DNA of 41,525 nucleotides from Bacillota bacterium (GCA_023391535.1 JAEWAU010000038.1:1-41525); one strand, 5' to 3'. Numbered from the stretch's first letter, positions 8,552 to 16,098 are shown. Program-made: numbers and translations. The notes: generated by a model not told the origin, from the sequence alone.

Positions 8552-8878
8552 TCAGGAGATGAACTCCACCGACGTCACAAAGCCGTTCAGGATGGCGGAA
8601 TGGTCGGTGAAATTGCGCAGCGAAAGCCCGCGCCCCAGAAAACGGACCTTGAGCTTGCCCAGGTCCATGCACACTACGTCCTCGTCGTATTCCAGAATCC
8701 CGCGGCACCCTTCGACGACGACCTCGCGGTTTCCCGAAAACTCCAGATGCGTCATCCCTGCCGCAAGGTCCGCGGGCAAGTCGAGCGCCTTCACCGCTTT
8801 TTCCGCCGCCCGGGCCGTTTTTTGCGCCACAAAGCCGGCGGCCGGTTCCCTCTTCCGAATCTTATGTTTATAGCGCAC
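8552..8878 (-). CDS. yqfC: Sporulation protein YqfC
   Basis: The 108-residue product matches the small YqfC family, which is encoded just before yqfD in spore formers. The diagnostic part is THLEFSGNREVVVEGCRGIL followed by a beta-rich stretch ending SVEFIS. The start is chosen at GTG 8878, nine bases after GGAAGGGG, and gives the basic N-terminus usual for the family; a GTG at 8902 would add eight residues but lacks a ribosome-binding site. In other Firmicutes yqfC is controlled by the mother-cell factor SigE, and the 182-base divergent region to ylbJ is where such a promoter would lie. Confidence 0.88.
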   Translation of the reverse strand: MRYKHKIRKREPAAGFVAQKTARAAEKAVKALDLPADLAAGMTHLEFSGNREVVVEGCRGILEYDEDVVCMDLGKLKVRFLGRGLSLRNFTDHSAILNGFVTSVEFIS

Positions 8879-9060
8879 CTTGCAAGGCCCCTTCCGAAGC
8901 ACCGCCGAAGTACCGGCAATGCTTTGCTTCGCTAAAATTTATGTGCGCGCAAAAGCAAAAATACATGCCCCCCGCCGCCGTATCATATACTGTACCGGCG
9001 CCGACGCGCCAGCATCCGCCTCTGCTCCAGGACAGGGGCGGCGGCCGGGGAGGTTTTTTT
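8879..9060. promoter_or_regulatory. Divergent intergenic region between yqfC and ylbJ
   Basis: No gene is seen here. On the plus strand CATATACTG (8984-8992) resembles the -10 of mother-cell sporulation sigma factors (SigE CATACAnT, SigK CATAnnnTA), but no matching -35 is obvious. On the minus strand CATGTATT, with TGATA 13 bases upstream, is a weaker candidate for yqfC. The same nine bases CATATACTG recur upstream of the LysM gene at 12669. These are suggestions only. Confidence 0.3.
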
Positions 9061-10263
9061 TTGCATCGGATCACATCGTCCGCCGGTTTGAGGCGCAAAT
9101 CCGCAGTTTGTTCCCAATCCGCTTTCAAATCCGCTTTTCCGGCCCGCACCGCCCTTACGGCGGCCGGCTGCCTCGCTTTCCTGCTGCTTCTCCTGTTTGA
9201 CCCCGCCCCCGCCCTCGAGGGCGCGCGCAGGGGGCTTTCCCTGTGCGGCGAAACCGTGATTCCCTCGTTGTTTCCCTTTCTGGTGCTTTCGGGCTTTATC
9301 ATCCAGTTCGGGCTGGCCGAGCGGCTGGGGCGTTGGATGGAAACGGCCACGCGCCTGCTGTTCCGGCTGCCGGGCTGTGCCGGCACCGCCCTGATTCTGG
9401 GTGCCGTGGGGGGTTACCCGGTGGGCGCCGGCGCCGTAGGGTAACTGCGCCGGCGCGGGCTGCTCTCGGAAGCCGAGGCGGAACGCCTGCTGTGCTTCTG
9501 CATCAATTCCAGCCCTGCGTTCATCATCGGCGCCGTGGGGAGCGGCATGCTGCACAGCACCGCAGCGGGCATACTGCTGTGCGCGGCGCACCTGGGCGCC
9601 TCCTTTGCCGTCGGCCTCACGCTCCGATTCGGCGCGCGCCGGCTCCCAGCTGAAAATTCCCGCCCTGCGCGGCGCCCGCCCGAGGAACCACACGGGGTGG
9701 CCGAAACGTTCGTCGTCTCAGTCACCGGCTCCATCCGCAGCGTTTTGTCCATCGCCGCCTTTGTGGTGCTGTTTTCGTCGCTCAACGCGCTGCTAAACGA
9801 TTTGGGGGTTCCGGCGCTGCTGGCGGGCCTTGCGGCGCACGTCGCGCCGCCTCCCTCGGGCGACCCGCTTTTCTACCGGCGGGCGGTATCCGGCATTTTG
9901 GAGGTGACAAACGGCTGCGCCGCCGCATCCGGCGGAGGCGGCATGGAGGCGTTGCTGCTGCTCTCGCTCATGCTCGGCTGGGCCGGTGTTTCCGTGCAGT
10001 TTCAGGTCGTTTCCATGGTGCGCGGTTCCCATGTTTCCGCCCGCCCGTTTTTCTTCACACGATTCCTGCACATGTTTTTTTCCGCGCTGCTCACGTTCGC
10101 TCTGTTCCTGCTGTTTCCCGGCGCCGTGCCGTCCGCCGCGCCCACGGCGCAGGTATTCGCCTGGAACGGCTCCGCCGTTTCGTCCGCGTTTCATCCGGCG
10201 CCCGCCGTTTGCGCCATGCTCCTCGTTTGCGCCATCCTGCTGCTTTCGCTCGCTCAGGTTTAA
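9061..10263 (+). pseudogene. ylbJ: Sporulation integral membrane protein YlbJ, interrupted by an in-frame TAA
   Basis: YlbJ is a multi-pass membrane protein needed for normal spore formation in Bacillus. The reading frame of 400 codons has about the family's length and its hallmarks: SLCGETVIPSLFPFLVLSGF, GGYPVGA, then RGLLSEAEAERLL and CFCINSSPAFIIGAVG. Codon 128 (9442-9444) is TAA. The frame continues unchanged on both sides, so this is one nonsense codon rather than a frameshift; homologues often have Gln or Glu here, and CAA to TAA would explain it. The start is TTG 9061, seven bases after GGGGAGG. It may be a genuine lesion, a sequencing error or a readthrough site. No start with a ribosome-binding site appears soon after the stop. 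Confidence 0.88.
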
Positions 10264-10640
10264 CTCATTTCGAGCGCTTCGCGGCTTGCCGCAGGTTTTT
10301 CTTTTTTCGGTTTTCGAAGCAGACTACCATGTCAAAACAAAACAGAGAAATGCCGTTCTCCCAGCCTGTGTTAGTTTTTAAGATTCACATTCGCAGGTTT
10401 GGAGGTTCGGAAAATCTCGGCGCAAAAGTTTCCGCGCCAACGGTGATATTCTCAAAAAGAAGGATTCGCCACAGCGCGCGCATCACCGCGAATGAAATCC
10501 GGCGCGTTTGGAAAGCGGCGGCGCTTTGGATTTTTCTGCGGATTGCATACGGCCCGGCGCAACTCCTCTTTTCGCATTTCAAACGAATTGAAACCGGTGC
10601 AAATACGATGATTTTTTCTGTAATATTGAAAGAAACAGTA
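10264..10640. other. Intergenic stretch without recognised gene
   Basis: The base composition becomes more A/T-rich towards the right. I see no convincing gene: the open frames here lack a ribosome-binding site and resemble nothing known. A weak hairpin GCGG-CCGC followed by a T-rich run (about 10281-10305) may end ylbJ transcription. Confidence 0.4.
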
Positions 10641-10658
10641 TATACTTTTTGATTTTTA

Positions 10659-10667
10659 TGCTATAAT
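10659..10667 (+). promoter_or_regulatory. Extended -10 promoter for the coiled-coil gene
   Basis: TGCTATAAT is a perfect extended -10 (TGnTATAAT) in an A/T-rich stretch 35 bases before the start codon. No good -35 at the right spacing was found, which is usual for extended -10 promoters. It predicts strong vegetative expression. Confidence 0.65.
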
Positions 10668-10701
10668 ACATGTAAATCCTAATGATCGCGAGGTGTATTG
10701 T

Positions 10702-10947
10702 ATGGCAAGAACACGCAAAACCACTGAAACCCGTCTTGCCGAGCTTTCGGCAAAAAAAGCTCAGCTTCAGGCTAAGATCGAGAACTGGAAAAGCAAAATT
10801 TCCGAGCTGGATTCTCAGATCAAAGATCTGACGGAAGCAAACAAGCAAAAGGAACTGGAACATCTTCAGAAGGCCATCAAAGATTCCGGGAAAACCATCG
10901 AAGAAGTTTTCTCGGCGCTCAGCACCGAAGAAAACGAGAAGAAGTAA
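10702..10947 (+). CDS. Small coiled-coil protein (unknown function)
   Basis: The 81-residue product begins MARTRKTTETRLAELSAKKA and is almost entirely a charged coiled coil (about 8-60, with repeating leucine and isoleucine heptads), ending in a short tail (IEEVFSALSTEENEKK). Lysine and glutamate are abundant and its codons are more A/T-rich than its neighbours. The start at 10702 follows GAGGTG by six bases; an upstream GTG in the same frame overlaps that site. It recalls the small coiled-coil proteins common in gut Clostridia (the DUF4315-like style), but I cannot assign a function. It has its own strong promoter and a long, hairpin-rich 3' region. Confidence 0.8.
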   Translation: MARTRKTTETRLAELSAKKAQLQAKIENWKSKISELDSQIKDLTEANKQKELEHLQKAIKDSGKTIEEVFSALSTEENEKK

Positions 10948-11006
10948 CCTGCCGCTGGCGCGTTTTGCTTCTCAAATGCGTTTTTTCGTTTGGCTCAGAT
11001 AAGCAG

Positions 11007-11046
11007 ACCGCCGGTTTTCACAGTTTTGCCTGTGAAGGCCGGCGGT
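11007..11046 (+). other. Long hairpin in 3' region of the coiled-coil gene
   Basis: ACCGCCGG pairs with CCGGCGGT, and inside it TTTTCACAG pairs with CTGTGAAGG using two G-T pairs, giving a 17-bp stem with a six-base loop. No strong T-run follows, so it may be an RNA structure rather than a terminator. Confidence 0.6.
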
Positions 11047-11106
11047 TTGGCTTGCCCGCATATTCTGCTTTTTTACTTTCCTTTAAAAGGGCATGCTGCG
11101 TTTTTC

Positions 11107-11132
11107 GCGGCAGCTCCGTTCGGAGCTGTCGC
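11107..11132 (+). other. Hairpin (second of four)
   Basis: CAGCTCCG and CGGAGCTG form a perfect inverted repeat around TT, extended by GCG/CGC. It is the second of four inverted repeats between 11007 and 11247. Confidence 0.55.
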
Positions 11133-11152
11133 AAAAGCAAATGAAAACCGTT

Positions 11153-11188
11153 TGCCTGCAATCCGGGTCTAAACGCGGGTTGCAGGCA
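11153..11188 (+). other. Hairpin (third of four)
   Basis: TGCCTGCAATCCG pairs with CGGGTTGCAGGCA (13 bp, one G-T pair) around a ten-base loop, followed by a weak TTTTG. Confidence 0.55.
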
Positions 11189-11208
11189 TTTTGCGCCGTT
11201 TTGCAATA

Positions 11209-11257
11209 TTCCGGCATCGGAAAGGCACGCCTTTTCCGATGCCGGAATTTTTCTTTT
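11209..11257 (+). terminator. Strong intrinsic terminator
   Basis: TTCCGGCATCGGAAA pairs with TTTCCGATGCCGGAA, with GGC/GCC beyond and a single-base bulge, followed directly by TTTTTCTTTTTT. This is the best terminator in the region and probably ends the coiled-coil transcript about 300 bases after its stop codon. Confidence 0.8.
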
Positions 11258-11643
11258 TTATAGAACGCGGAAGCCGGGAGAAACCGTTTGAAATGTCGTT
11301 TTTTGCGGTTTTTCGGATATTCGTGCGCGCTCAGTTTGCAAACTGATATGGTTTTCCTCAATCTGCCCGACTTTCTGCGATGCGTCTCCGTTCGTCGAAG
11401 CGTTCACCAGCTTGGCGTTCGATTCCGCATAGTTCTGGATTTTGCTTTGTCCCACGCCGCCCTCATCCGAAACAAAAACGTAACGGATCTTTCCGGCTTT
11501 CACCAAAATTTGAACACATCGAGGGCCAGGGCGCTATCCGTTGCATGAAAACAACCGTAAGCGGCGCACGAAAGGCCGGTGTCGATAATGAGATGCGCCG
11601 CGCCGTTGGCACGAAGCGAATCCGGTTGCCGTATGCTATCCAT
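11258..11643 (-). pseudogene. Remnant of a YkcA/B-type glycosyltransferase C-terminal domain, frameshifted
   Basis: On the minus strand, codons from 11643 read RANGAAHLIIDTG followed by ATDSALALDVFK. Just after a TTTT run (about 11506) the frame shifts, and the next frame reads LVKAGKIRYVFVSDEGG and continues to 11258. Joined, these match the C-terminal extracytoplasmic domain of PMT-type membrane mannosyltransferases (YkcA/B family). That domain has a run like SAApliiaTGkPVmamGGFsGsDp.lt...l..lv..GKvRyfl. The membrane part of the protein is absent. It is therefore a decayed fragment. The match is from memory of the family pattern and should be tested by a profile search. Confidence 0.5.
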
Positions 11644-11662
11644 CCGTTCCCGCCGGGTATGG

Positions 11663-11722
11663 CAAAGCGCCTTCCCCCGGCACTATGCTTTCAGCATAAA
11701 GCCGGATTGTGAAGGCGCTTTG
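11663..11722. other. Large nested hairpin
   Basis: A 60-base inverted repeat: CAAAGCGCCTTC and GAAGGCGCTTTG form a perfect 12-bp outer stem, CCGGC/GCCGG an inner stem, and TATGC/GCATA the tip. No T-run follows on either strand. It lies at the upstream edge of the glycosyltransferase remnant. Confidence 0.6.
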
Positions 11723-11764
11723 AGGAAAACATAATTTTTAGTGAACGGCGCGCGATGCGAATCC

Positions 11765-11855
11765 CCGTAAAAATCGCAGAATCAAAATCCGTGCCGGAAC
11801 CCATGCGAACGTTTCCGGCACGGGCCGGGCCGGCTTTTGAACCGGCTATGCGGAT
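11765..11855 (+). repeat. Dispersed intergenic repeat, copy F, with a minus-strand terminator hairpin
   Basis: AACCCAT, AACGTTT and the right-end box CTTTTGAACCGG align with copies B and C; the centre is diverged. Within it CCGTGCCGGAA and TTCCGGCACGG (11788-11823) form a hairpin followed on the minus strand by ATTTTGATT, which may terminate the lipoprotein transcript that ends at 11855. Confidence 0.5.
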
Positions 11856-12586
11856 CAGGGATTTTCCAGAGCCTGAAAGCGCGGATCGTTTTGCAGGCGC
11901 GAAAAATGGCGGCTGCGGTCGTCCTTCATCTGCGCGCGCACGCCCGCCGGGTCCATCCCCACGGCGATTTTGAGGTAGGCGACGGCCTCGTCGGCGTTGC
12001 CCTCGTCGGCGTAAACCGTGGCGATCCCGTAATACGACCAGGTGTCCCTGCCCTTGAGGGCGAGCACGCGGTTGAAATCGGCGACGGAGGCATCGTACCG
12101 TTTCAACCCCTTTTCGATGAGGGCGCGGTTGAAATAACCGTAGGCGTAAGCGGGATTGATGGCGACGGATTTATTGATGAGTGCAAGGCAGGTTTCCGCC
12201 ATCCCGTTCCCGTTCGCAAAATAGAGCGCGATTCCCTTCACGTTGTACGCCCAGAAACATTGGGCGTTTGCCGCGATCGCCGCATCGCACACCTGAACGG
12301 ACGCGTCGTATTTCCCGCCGCTGTAAAACGTGTAGGCTTTGACATACTGCGGGTCCTTTTCCGGGTTCGGGAACGCGGAGGCTTGCGAAGACGCGGAAGA
12401 AGAGGACGGCGCGGAAGAAGGAGATACGGCGGACGTGGCGGACGAAGCGGAGGAGGACGGGGGCGCGGAGGAGGAGCGCGCGCTTTGCCCCGAAGGCGCC
12501 GCGTGGCAGGCGGTGCCGACAAAAGCCGCGAGCAATACGGCGCAAAGCGGCGCGGCGCGCCGTGCCGGAAGGGCTTTGAAACGCAT
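11855..12586 (-). CDS. Putative lipoprotein with TPR repeats
   Basis: The 243-residue product has a basic N-terminus, a hydrophobic signal segment (about 11-25) and a weak lipobox ending GTAC at Cys27, then a serine/alanine-rich linker (about 33-72) as used to cross the wall. Two to four tetratricopeptide repeats follow, for example AYTFYSGGKYDASVQVCDAA, GYFNRALIEKGLKRYDASVA and YYGIATVYADEGNADEAVAY. TPRs mediate protein contacts; no partner is shown. The ATG at 12586 follows AAGAAGG by seven bases. It is divergent from the LysM gene. The lipobox is not canonical, so it could instead be a secreted or membrane-tethered protein. Confidence 0.8.
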   Translation of the reverse strand: MRFKALPARRAAPLCAVLLAAFVGTACHAAPSGQSARSSSAPPSSSASSATSAVSPSSAPSSSSASSQASAFPNPEKDPQYVKAYTFYSGGKYDASVQVCDAAIAANAQCFWAYNVKGIALYFANGNGMAETCLALINKSVAINPAYAYGYFNRALIEKGLKRYDASVADFNRVLALKGRDTWSYYGIATVYADEGNADEAVAYLKIAVGMDPAGVRAQMKDDRSRHFSRLQNDPRFQALENP

Positions 12587-12654
12587 GGGAGCGCCTTCTT
12601 TCGTTCAGTTTCGGCGGCTTTCGCGCCATGCCTCTCCGGACGTTCCGGGAGCGC

Positions 12655-12677
12655 AGGCGGCGCCGCCTCATATACTG
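12655..12677. promoter_or_regulatory. Palindrome and -10-like box between the lipoprotein and LysM genes
   Basis: AGGCGGCGCCGCCT (12655-12668) is a perfect 14-bp palindrome, directly followed by CATATACTG (12669-12677), the same nine bases seen upstream of ylbJ. They lie 20-40 bases before the LysM start. An operator or sporulation promoter is possible but not shown. Confidence 0.3.
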
Positions 12678-12695
12678 GTTTGAGAGGTGATATCT

Positions 12696-12893
12696 GTGTT
12701 TTTTTATTATGTCCGTCCGGGCGACACTCTGTATAAAATCTCGGCGCTGTTCCGCGTGCCTGTGGAAGCCCTGCTTGCCGCCAACCCCGGCGTCATTCCA
12801 ACGGATCTTCTGATCGGCCAGCAGATCCGCATTCCGCTCGAATACACGGAGGCGCCCGTGCAGCCGGGTGAGCAGCCCCGCCGGCAGTTCTGA
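12696..12893 (+). CDS. Small LysM domain protein
   Basis: The 65-residue product is a single LysM domain: YYVRPGDTLYKISALFRVP, then ANPGVIPTDLLIGQQIRIP, which covers the whole beta-alpha-alpha-beta fold. LysM binds N-acetylglucosamine glycans such as peptidoglycan. No signal peptide or membrane segment is present, which is typical of spore-coat or cortex-associated LysM proteins made inside the mother cell; that role is inferred. The GTG start at 12696 follows GAGAGGTG by about six bases. The next gene follows 66 bases downstream. Confidence 0.88.
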   Translation: MFFYYVRPGDTLYKISALFRVPVEALLAANPGVIPTDLLIGQQIRIPLEYTEAPVQPGEQPRRQF

Positions 12894-12918
12894 TTTTTTA
12901 CAAACAGAACCGGAAAGC

Positions 12919-12940
12919 CCCTGCCGGAGGTCCGGCAGGG
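12919..12940 (+). other. Hairpin just before the next gene's ribosome-binding site
   Basis: CCCTGCCGG and CCGGCAGGG form a perfect 9-bp stem with an AGGT loop. It ends seven bases before GGAGG of the next gene, without a T-run. It may separate expression of the two genes or protect the RNA end. Confidence 0.55.
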
Positions 12941-12959
12941 AAAGGATGGAGGAATCCAC

Positions 12960-13376
12960 ATGTCCAATATGTCCATGCAACCTTCGAGTGAAAATACACC
13001 GCAGGCAAACAACGCGCCGGCCGTTCTGCCTTCCCTCAACGCGGAAGCGGCCTATGGGCCGGTTTACCCCGAGCTCTACATGAAGCTGAGGCCCCACATC
13101 GACATGGCCTGCGATATTCTCAATACATACGGCCCCGTAATGCCCACGCAGCGCCAGCTCGAGCAGGTTTCCGACGGAGTCCTCGAGGAATTCTGCGCCC
13201 TGTACCCCGAAATGGCCGATTACATGCACCGCGACGACCCGCAGGGCGACCCGCCGTCCTTTTTCGGGATGCCGGGAGGCCGGCCGGGACGTTTTCGCCG
13301 CAGGGGCATCGGCCGCGATTTGATCTCCACCCTGCTGCTCGCCGAGCTGTTCAACCGGGGCTTTTTCTTTTTCTGA
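12960..13376 (+). CDS. Hypothetical protein
   Basis: The 138-residue product is not one I recognise. It has a polar, Gln/Asn-rich N-terminus, a conserved-looking middle (YPELYMKLRPHIDMACDILN, then MPTQRQLEQVSDGVLEEF), a Gly/Pro/Arg-rich stretch (about 101-117) and a hydrophobic end (LISTLLLAELFNRGFFFF). The ATG at 12960 follows GGAGG by seven bases. It lies just downstream of the LysM gene on the same strand and is closed by a terminator, so the two probably form an operon. The arrangement resembles small spore-associated proteins of Clostridia, but that is a guess. Confidence 0.75.
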   Translation: MSNMSMQPSSENTPQANNAPAVLPSLNAEAAYGPVYPELYMKLRPHIDMACDILNTYGPVMPTQRQLEQVSDGVLEEFCALYPEMADYMHRDDPQGDPPSFFGMPGGRPGRFRRRGIGRDLISTLLLAELFNRGFFFF

Positions 13377-13438
13377 GCCTTGGCGGAGCGGATGGCGGAT
13401 TTGCAAAGGCGTGGCGAAACGAGCTCTGTGCGTTTTGC

Positions 13439-13466
13439 CGCGCCGGCGGCGGCCGGTGCGTTTTTT
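13439..13466 (+). terminator. Intrinsic terminator of the LysM operon
   Basis: CGCGCCGGC pairs with GCCGGTGCG (one G-T pair) around GGCG and is followed by TTTTTT. It ends at the last base of the convergent ykuK-like gene. Confidence 0.8.
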
Positions 13467-13936
13467 CAGCGCTTGGTGTAGCGGTTGGCGATGCTGGAGG
13501 CCGTCACCGAATCCGGCTTTATGGCGCATTTATAACCCGAAGCCCGCACCCAGCCCACGATTTCGGAAATCAGCTCGAAGGTGCGGCCCTTGCGGTTTTC
13601 GCCGATATCCAGATGAATGGAGATTTCCTGCCGGATGCCGGCATCCGCGAACGCTTTCGAGAGCTTGGCGGCAAGCTCCAGGCTCAGCGACGTTTCGTAA
13701 TAGATTTTCTGCCGCACGGAAGTGATCTTTTTCACGGTTCGCGTATCGTAGAAAAAAATGCCGCCGTGCCCAACGCGGTGCACGGCCACAGCCACCACCA
13801 CTTTCGTCAGCTTGGTATTCTGCGAATCGGTGCCCACGCTGATCTCGTACGCATCGTCTTTTTCGGCCCGGATATAATCCCGGATGATCTCCACCATCCG
13901 CCGGACCGACACGTCCCCGTACGTAATGCTTTTCAT
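13466..13936 (-). CDS. YkuK-like ribonuclease H-fold protein (DUF458)
   Basis: The 156-residue product matches the YkuK/DUF458 family, which is predicted to have an RNase H-like fold. Signature segments are the acidic DAYEISVGTDSQN (about 28-40), a central KVVVAVAVH strand, and ISIHLDIGENRKG (about 105-117), which supplies further acidic residues. The function of this family is not settled. The ATG at 13936 has GGGGATGG six bases upstream; the frame is open further upstream but that part lies in repeat copy B. A promoter at 14214-14242 implies a roughly 270-base leader containing the repeat. Confidence 0.85.
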   Translation of the reverse strand: MKSITYGDVSVRRMVEIIRDYIRAEKDDAYEISVGTDSQNTKLTKVVVAVAVHRVGHGGIFFYDTRTVKKITSVRQKIYYETSLSLELAAKLSKAFADAGIRQEISIHLDIGENRKGRTFELISEIVGWVRASGYKCAIKPDSVTASSIANRYTKR

Positions 13937-14070
13937 ATCCCATCCCCTGCGCAGGCCCCGAGGGCCTCCCATCCGAAAACCGCGCCCGCGGCCCGGCGGC
14001 CGGAAGCGCAAAACACCACCGTTCATTTTCTGGAACGGAGGCAGGAATTCCCGCAAAGGCGCCGTTCGCT

Positions 14071-14179
14071 CCAGAATACGAATTTTCCATAAAATCCGGG
14101 CGGAAATCCACATCAAAACCCATAGGAAAACGCTTTTGCCGCGGGTTTGGCCCGCCTTTGAACCGGATCTTCATATGGG
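14071..14179 (+). repeat. Dispersed intergenic repeat, copy B
   Basis: This copy is nearly full length. It opens CCAGAATACGAATTTTCCAT, matching the opening of copy E (GCAGAATACGGATTTCCCAT), continues CAAAACCCATAGGAAAACG, then CTTTTGCCGCGGGTTT, and ends CCTTTGAACCGGATC. It lies in the 5' leader of the ykuK-like gene, antisense to that transcript. Confidence 0.7.
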
Positions 14180-14213
14180 AGAGCCGGAGCTCCGCAAAAC
14201 GGGTATCGTGTGT

Positions 14214-14242
14214 ATTATACCCCCGTTTACGCCGGGCTGCAA
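14214..14242 (-). promoter_or_regulatory. Promoter for the ykuK-like gene
   Basis: On the minus strand TTGCAG and TATAAT are separated by 17 bases. The -10 is perfect; the -35 matches three of six. It lies between the flippase terminator and repeat copy B. Confidence 0.5.
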
Positions 14243-14262
14243 GCACGCGCCGGTCACAGAAA

Positions 14263-14300
14263 AAGGGCCCGCAAGGGCGGACAAGCCGCCCAGCGGGCCC
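14263..14300 (-). terminator. Intrinsic terminator of the flippase gene
   Basis: GGGCCCGC pairs with GCGGGCCC, and inside it GGGCGG with CCGCCC. Read on the minus strand the hairpin is followed by TTTTTCTG. It lies about 60 bases past the flippase stop. Confidence 0.8.
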
Positions 14301-14360
14301 GGGGTGCCGAAGCATACGAGGCTCCGAAAAAAAACACGGATACAGCCCGCGACCGCGCCG

Positions 14361-16037
14361 TCAGCCGGGCTGCTCTTCGAGCACGGCGCGCAGGCGCGGC
14401 ACGCGGATGACCATGCGGTAGATGCGCCCTCCCATGGGCAGGCGCTGGATATCCCGCCTGTTCACGCCGCGGATGAGCACCATCGCCGCAAAGAACACGG
14501 CCGCTCCGAGCAAAACGGCCAGAATAACGACCGCGTCGTTGCAGATATACCCCAGCGTGGAATGGAGCCGGAACTTGAGAGCGCGGCGCGCAAGCCCGAA
14601 CACACCGTCGTAAAACAGCAGGCACACCGCTCCCATGAGCAGCGATGCCGCCGCGGGCCGCGCCAGCAGGCGCGCGAAATGCAGGCTTTTCCGGAACGCG
14701 GGCATGCGCCGGATGTAGTATTCGTTCACGGCGATGGTGATGATCCAGCCCACGGCGTTGCCGACGATCGCCCCTTTGATCTCGACGGCCGGAATCCCCA
14801 CGAGCGCGTAGTTGAGCCCCGTTTTCACGAGCATCCCAATAATCAGGCTCACGGATGGCACGATCGGCCTGCCGGAGCCGATGAGGATGGCCGACTGCAC
14901 GTATTGGATGGTCATGAAAATCGCCGTCCAGGTGCCGAGTATCACGAGATCGGCGCCCGAATCGTGGCTGAAAAAGATGACGCGGATGATCGGCTGGGCC
15001 AGGAACGAAATGCCCGCGATGCTGGGGATCGTGATGAGGAAAATAGCCTTGTAGCTTTCGCGCACACGGTGGCGCACCAGCTTGTGGTCGCGCAGCGCCA
15101 GCGCCTCGGAGATGGCCGGAATGAGCGACGACACGAGCGCGGTGGAAAATGCGATGGCCAGCGTGAACAGCCGGTTGAACTGGTAGGAATAAACGCCGAA
15201 GCGCGCCTGCGCCTGCGTGGAGGTAAAGCGGTGCGTCGCCATCAGCAGCACGGTACACTGGGCGTCCACAAACGGCCCTAAATTCACCGCAATGGTGTTC
15301 AGAACTGCCGGAAAGCTGTACAGCGCGATCTGCCGGTAAATCTGCCGGTAGGATAGCTCCGGCGCGTCCGCGGGCGTGCGCGCAAGCTCCGCGTGCCGCC
15401 TTGCCCGGAAAAGGTTGAAAAAGACGAACATCAGGAACACCGAGGCCGCGAGTGCGCCCATAAACGTGCCGATCATGGTGCCGGCGGCTCCCGCGGGCAG
15501 CCCGTAACGCACCAGCAGCCACGCGAACACCACGGTGAACACGGCGTTGAACAGCTGTTCGAGCACGTTGGAAACGGCCACCGGCACCATGTTCTGCCTG
15601 CCCTGGAAATACCCGCGCAGCGCGCAGGAAACCGAGGTGAACAGCAGCGTGGGCGAAGCGGCCAGCAGCATCAGGGAGGCATCCTTCTGGCTGATGATGC
15701 TGCTCGCGATGAAATTGCGCCCCAAAGCCATTGCCAGCCCGCCGAGGATACCCAGCGCGAGCAGCACGGAGTAAGCGGCCTTAAGGATTTTCTGCACCGC
15801 GCGGAAGTTCTGGTGCGCCGTCTGCTCCGAAACGAGCTTGGAAATGCCGTTGGGAAGCCCCGCGTTGGAAAGCGAATACAGAAAGGTATAGACGATCATC
15901 CCTTTGGCGACGATGCCGTTGCCCGCGTCGCCCAGAATGTGCGTCTGGAACGGCAGGTAGATGATCGCGAGGAACTTGACGATGATGTTCGCCGTGCCGA
16001 GTACGGCAAAGCTTCTCGAGGTGGACTGTTTTTCCAT
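14361..16037 (-). CDS. SpoVB/MurJ-type polysaccharide or lipid II flippase (MOP superfamily)
   Basis: The 558-residue product is an oligosaccharidyl-lipid flippase with about 14 transmembrane helices. Family features include the N-terminal GTANIIVKFLAIIYLPFQTH, the SLSNAGLPNGISKLVSEQ segment (about 55-72), CALRGYFQGRQNMVPVA (about 138-154) and the central LNTIAVNLGPFVDAQ segment. These point to the SpoVB/YtgP branch used by Firmicutes for spore cortex or general peptidoglycan precursors. The ATG at 16037 follows GGAGAAGGG. Divergent from dedA. Which lipid-linked substrate it moves cannot be read from the sequence; the polysaccharide locus nearby has its own ABC exporter. Confidence 0.9.
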   Translation of the reverse strand: MEKQSTSRSFAVLGTANIIVKFLAIIYLPFQTHILGDAGNGIVAKGMIVYTFLYSLSNAGLPNGISKLVSEQTAHQNFRAVQKILKAAYSVLLALGILGGLAMALGRNFIASSIISQKDASLMLLAASPTLLFTSVSCALRGYFQGRQNMVPVAVSNVLEQLFNAVFTVVFAWLLVRYGLPAGAAGTMIGTFMGALAASVFLMFVFFNLFRARRHAELARTPADAPELSYRQIYRQIALYSFPAVLNTIAVNLGPFVDAQCTVLLMATHRFTSTQAQARFGVYSYQFNRLFTLAIAFSTALVSSLIPAISEALALRDHKLVRHRVRESYKAIFLITIPSIAGISFLAQPIIRVIFFSHDSGADLVILGTWTAIFMTIQYVQSAILIGSGRPIVPSVSLIIGMLVKTGLNYALVGIPAVEIKGAIVGNAVGWIITIAVNEYYIRRMPAFRKSLHFARLLARPAAASLLMGAVCLLFYDGVFGLARRALKFRLHSTLGYICNDAVVILAVLLGAAVFFAAMVLIRGVNRRDIQRLPMGGRIYRMVIRVPRLRAVLEEQPG

Positions 16038-16098
16038 ACCCTTCTCCGCCGCCCGCCGCGTTCACGCCGCGTTCGGCTTTTGTTCACATTAAATTTGT

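Noticed and set aside
10209..10652. Plus-strand open frame after ylbJ
   Set aside because: No ribosome-binding site, no recognisable motif, and it ends inside the promoter region of the next gene.
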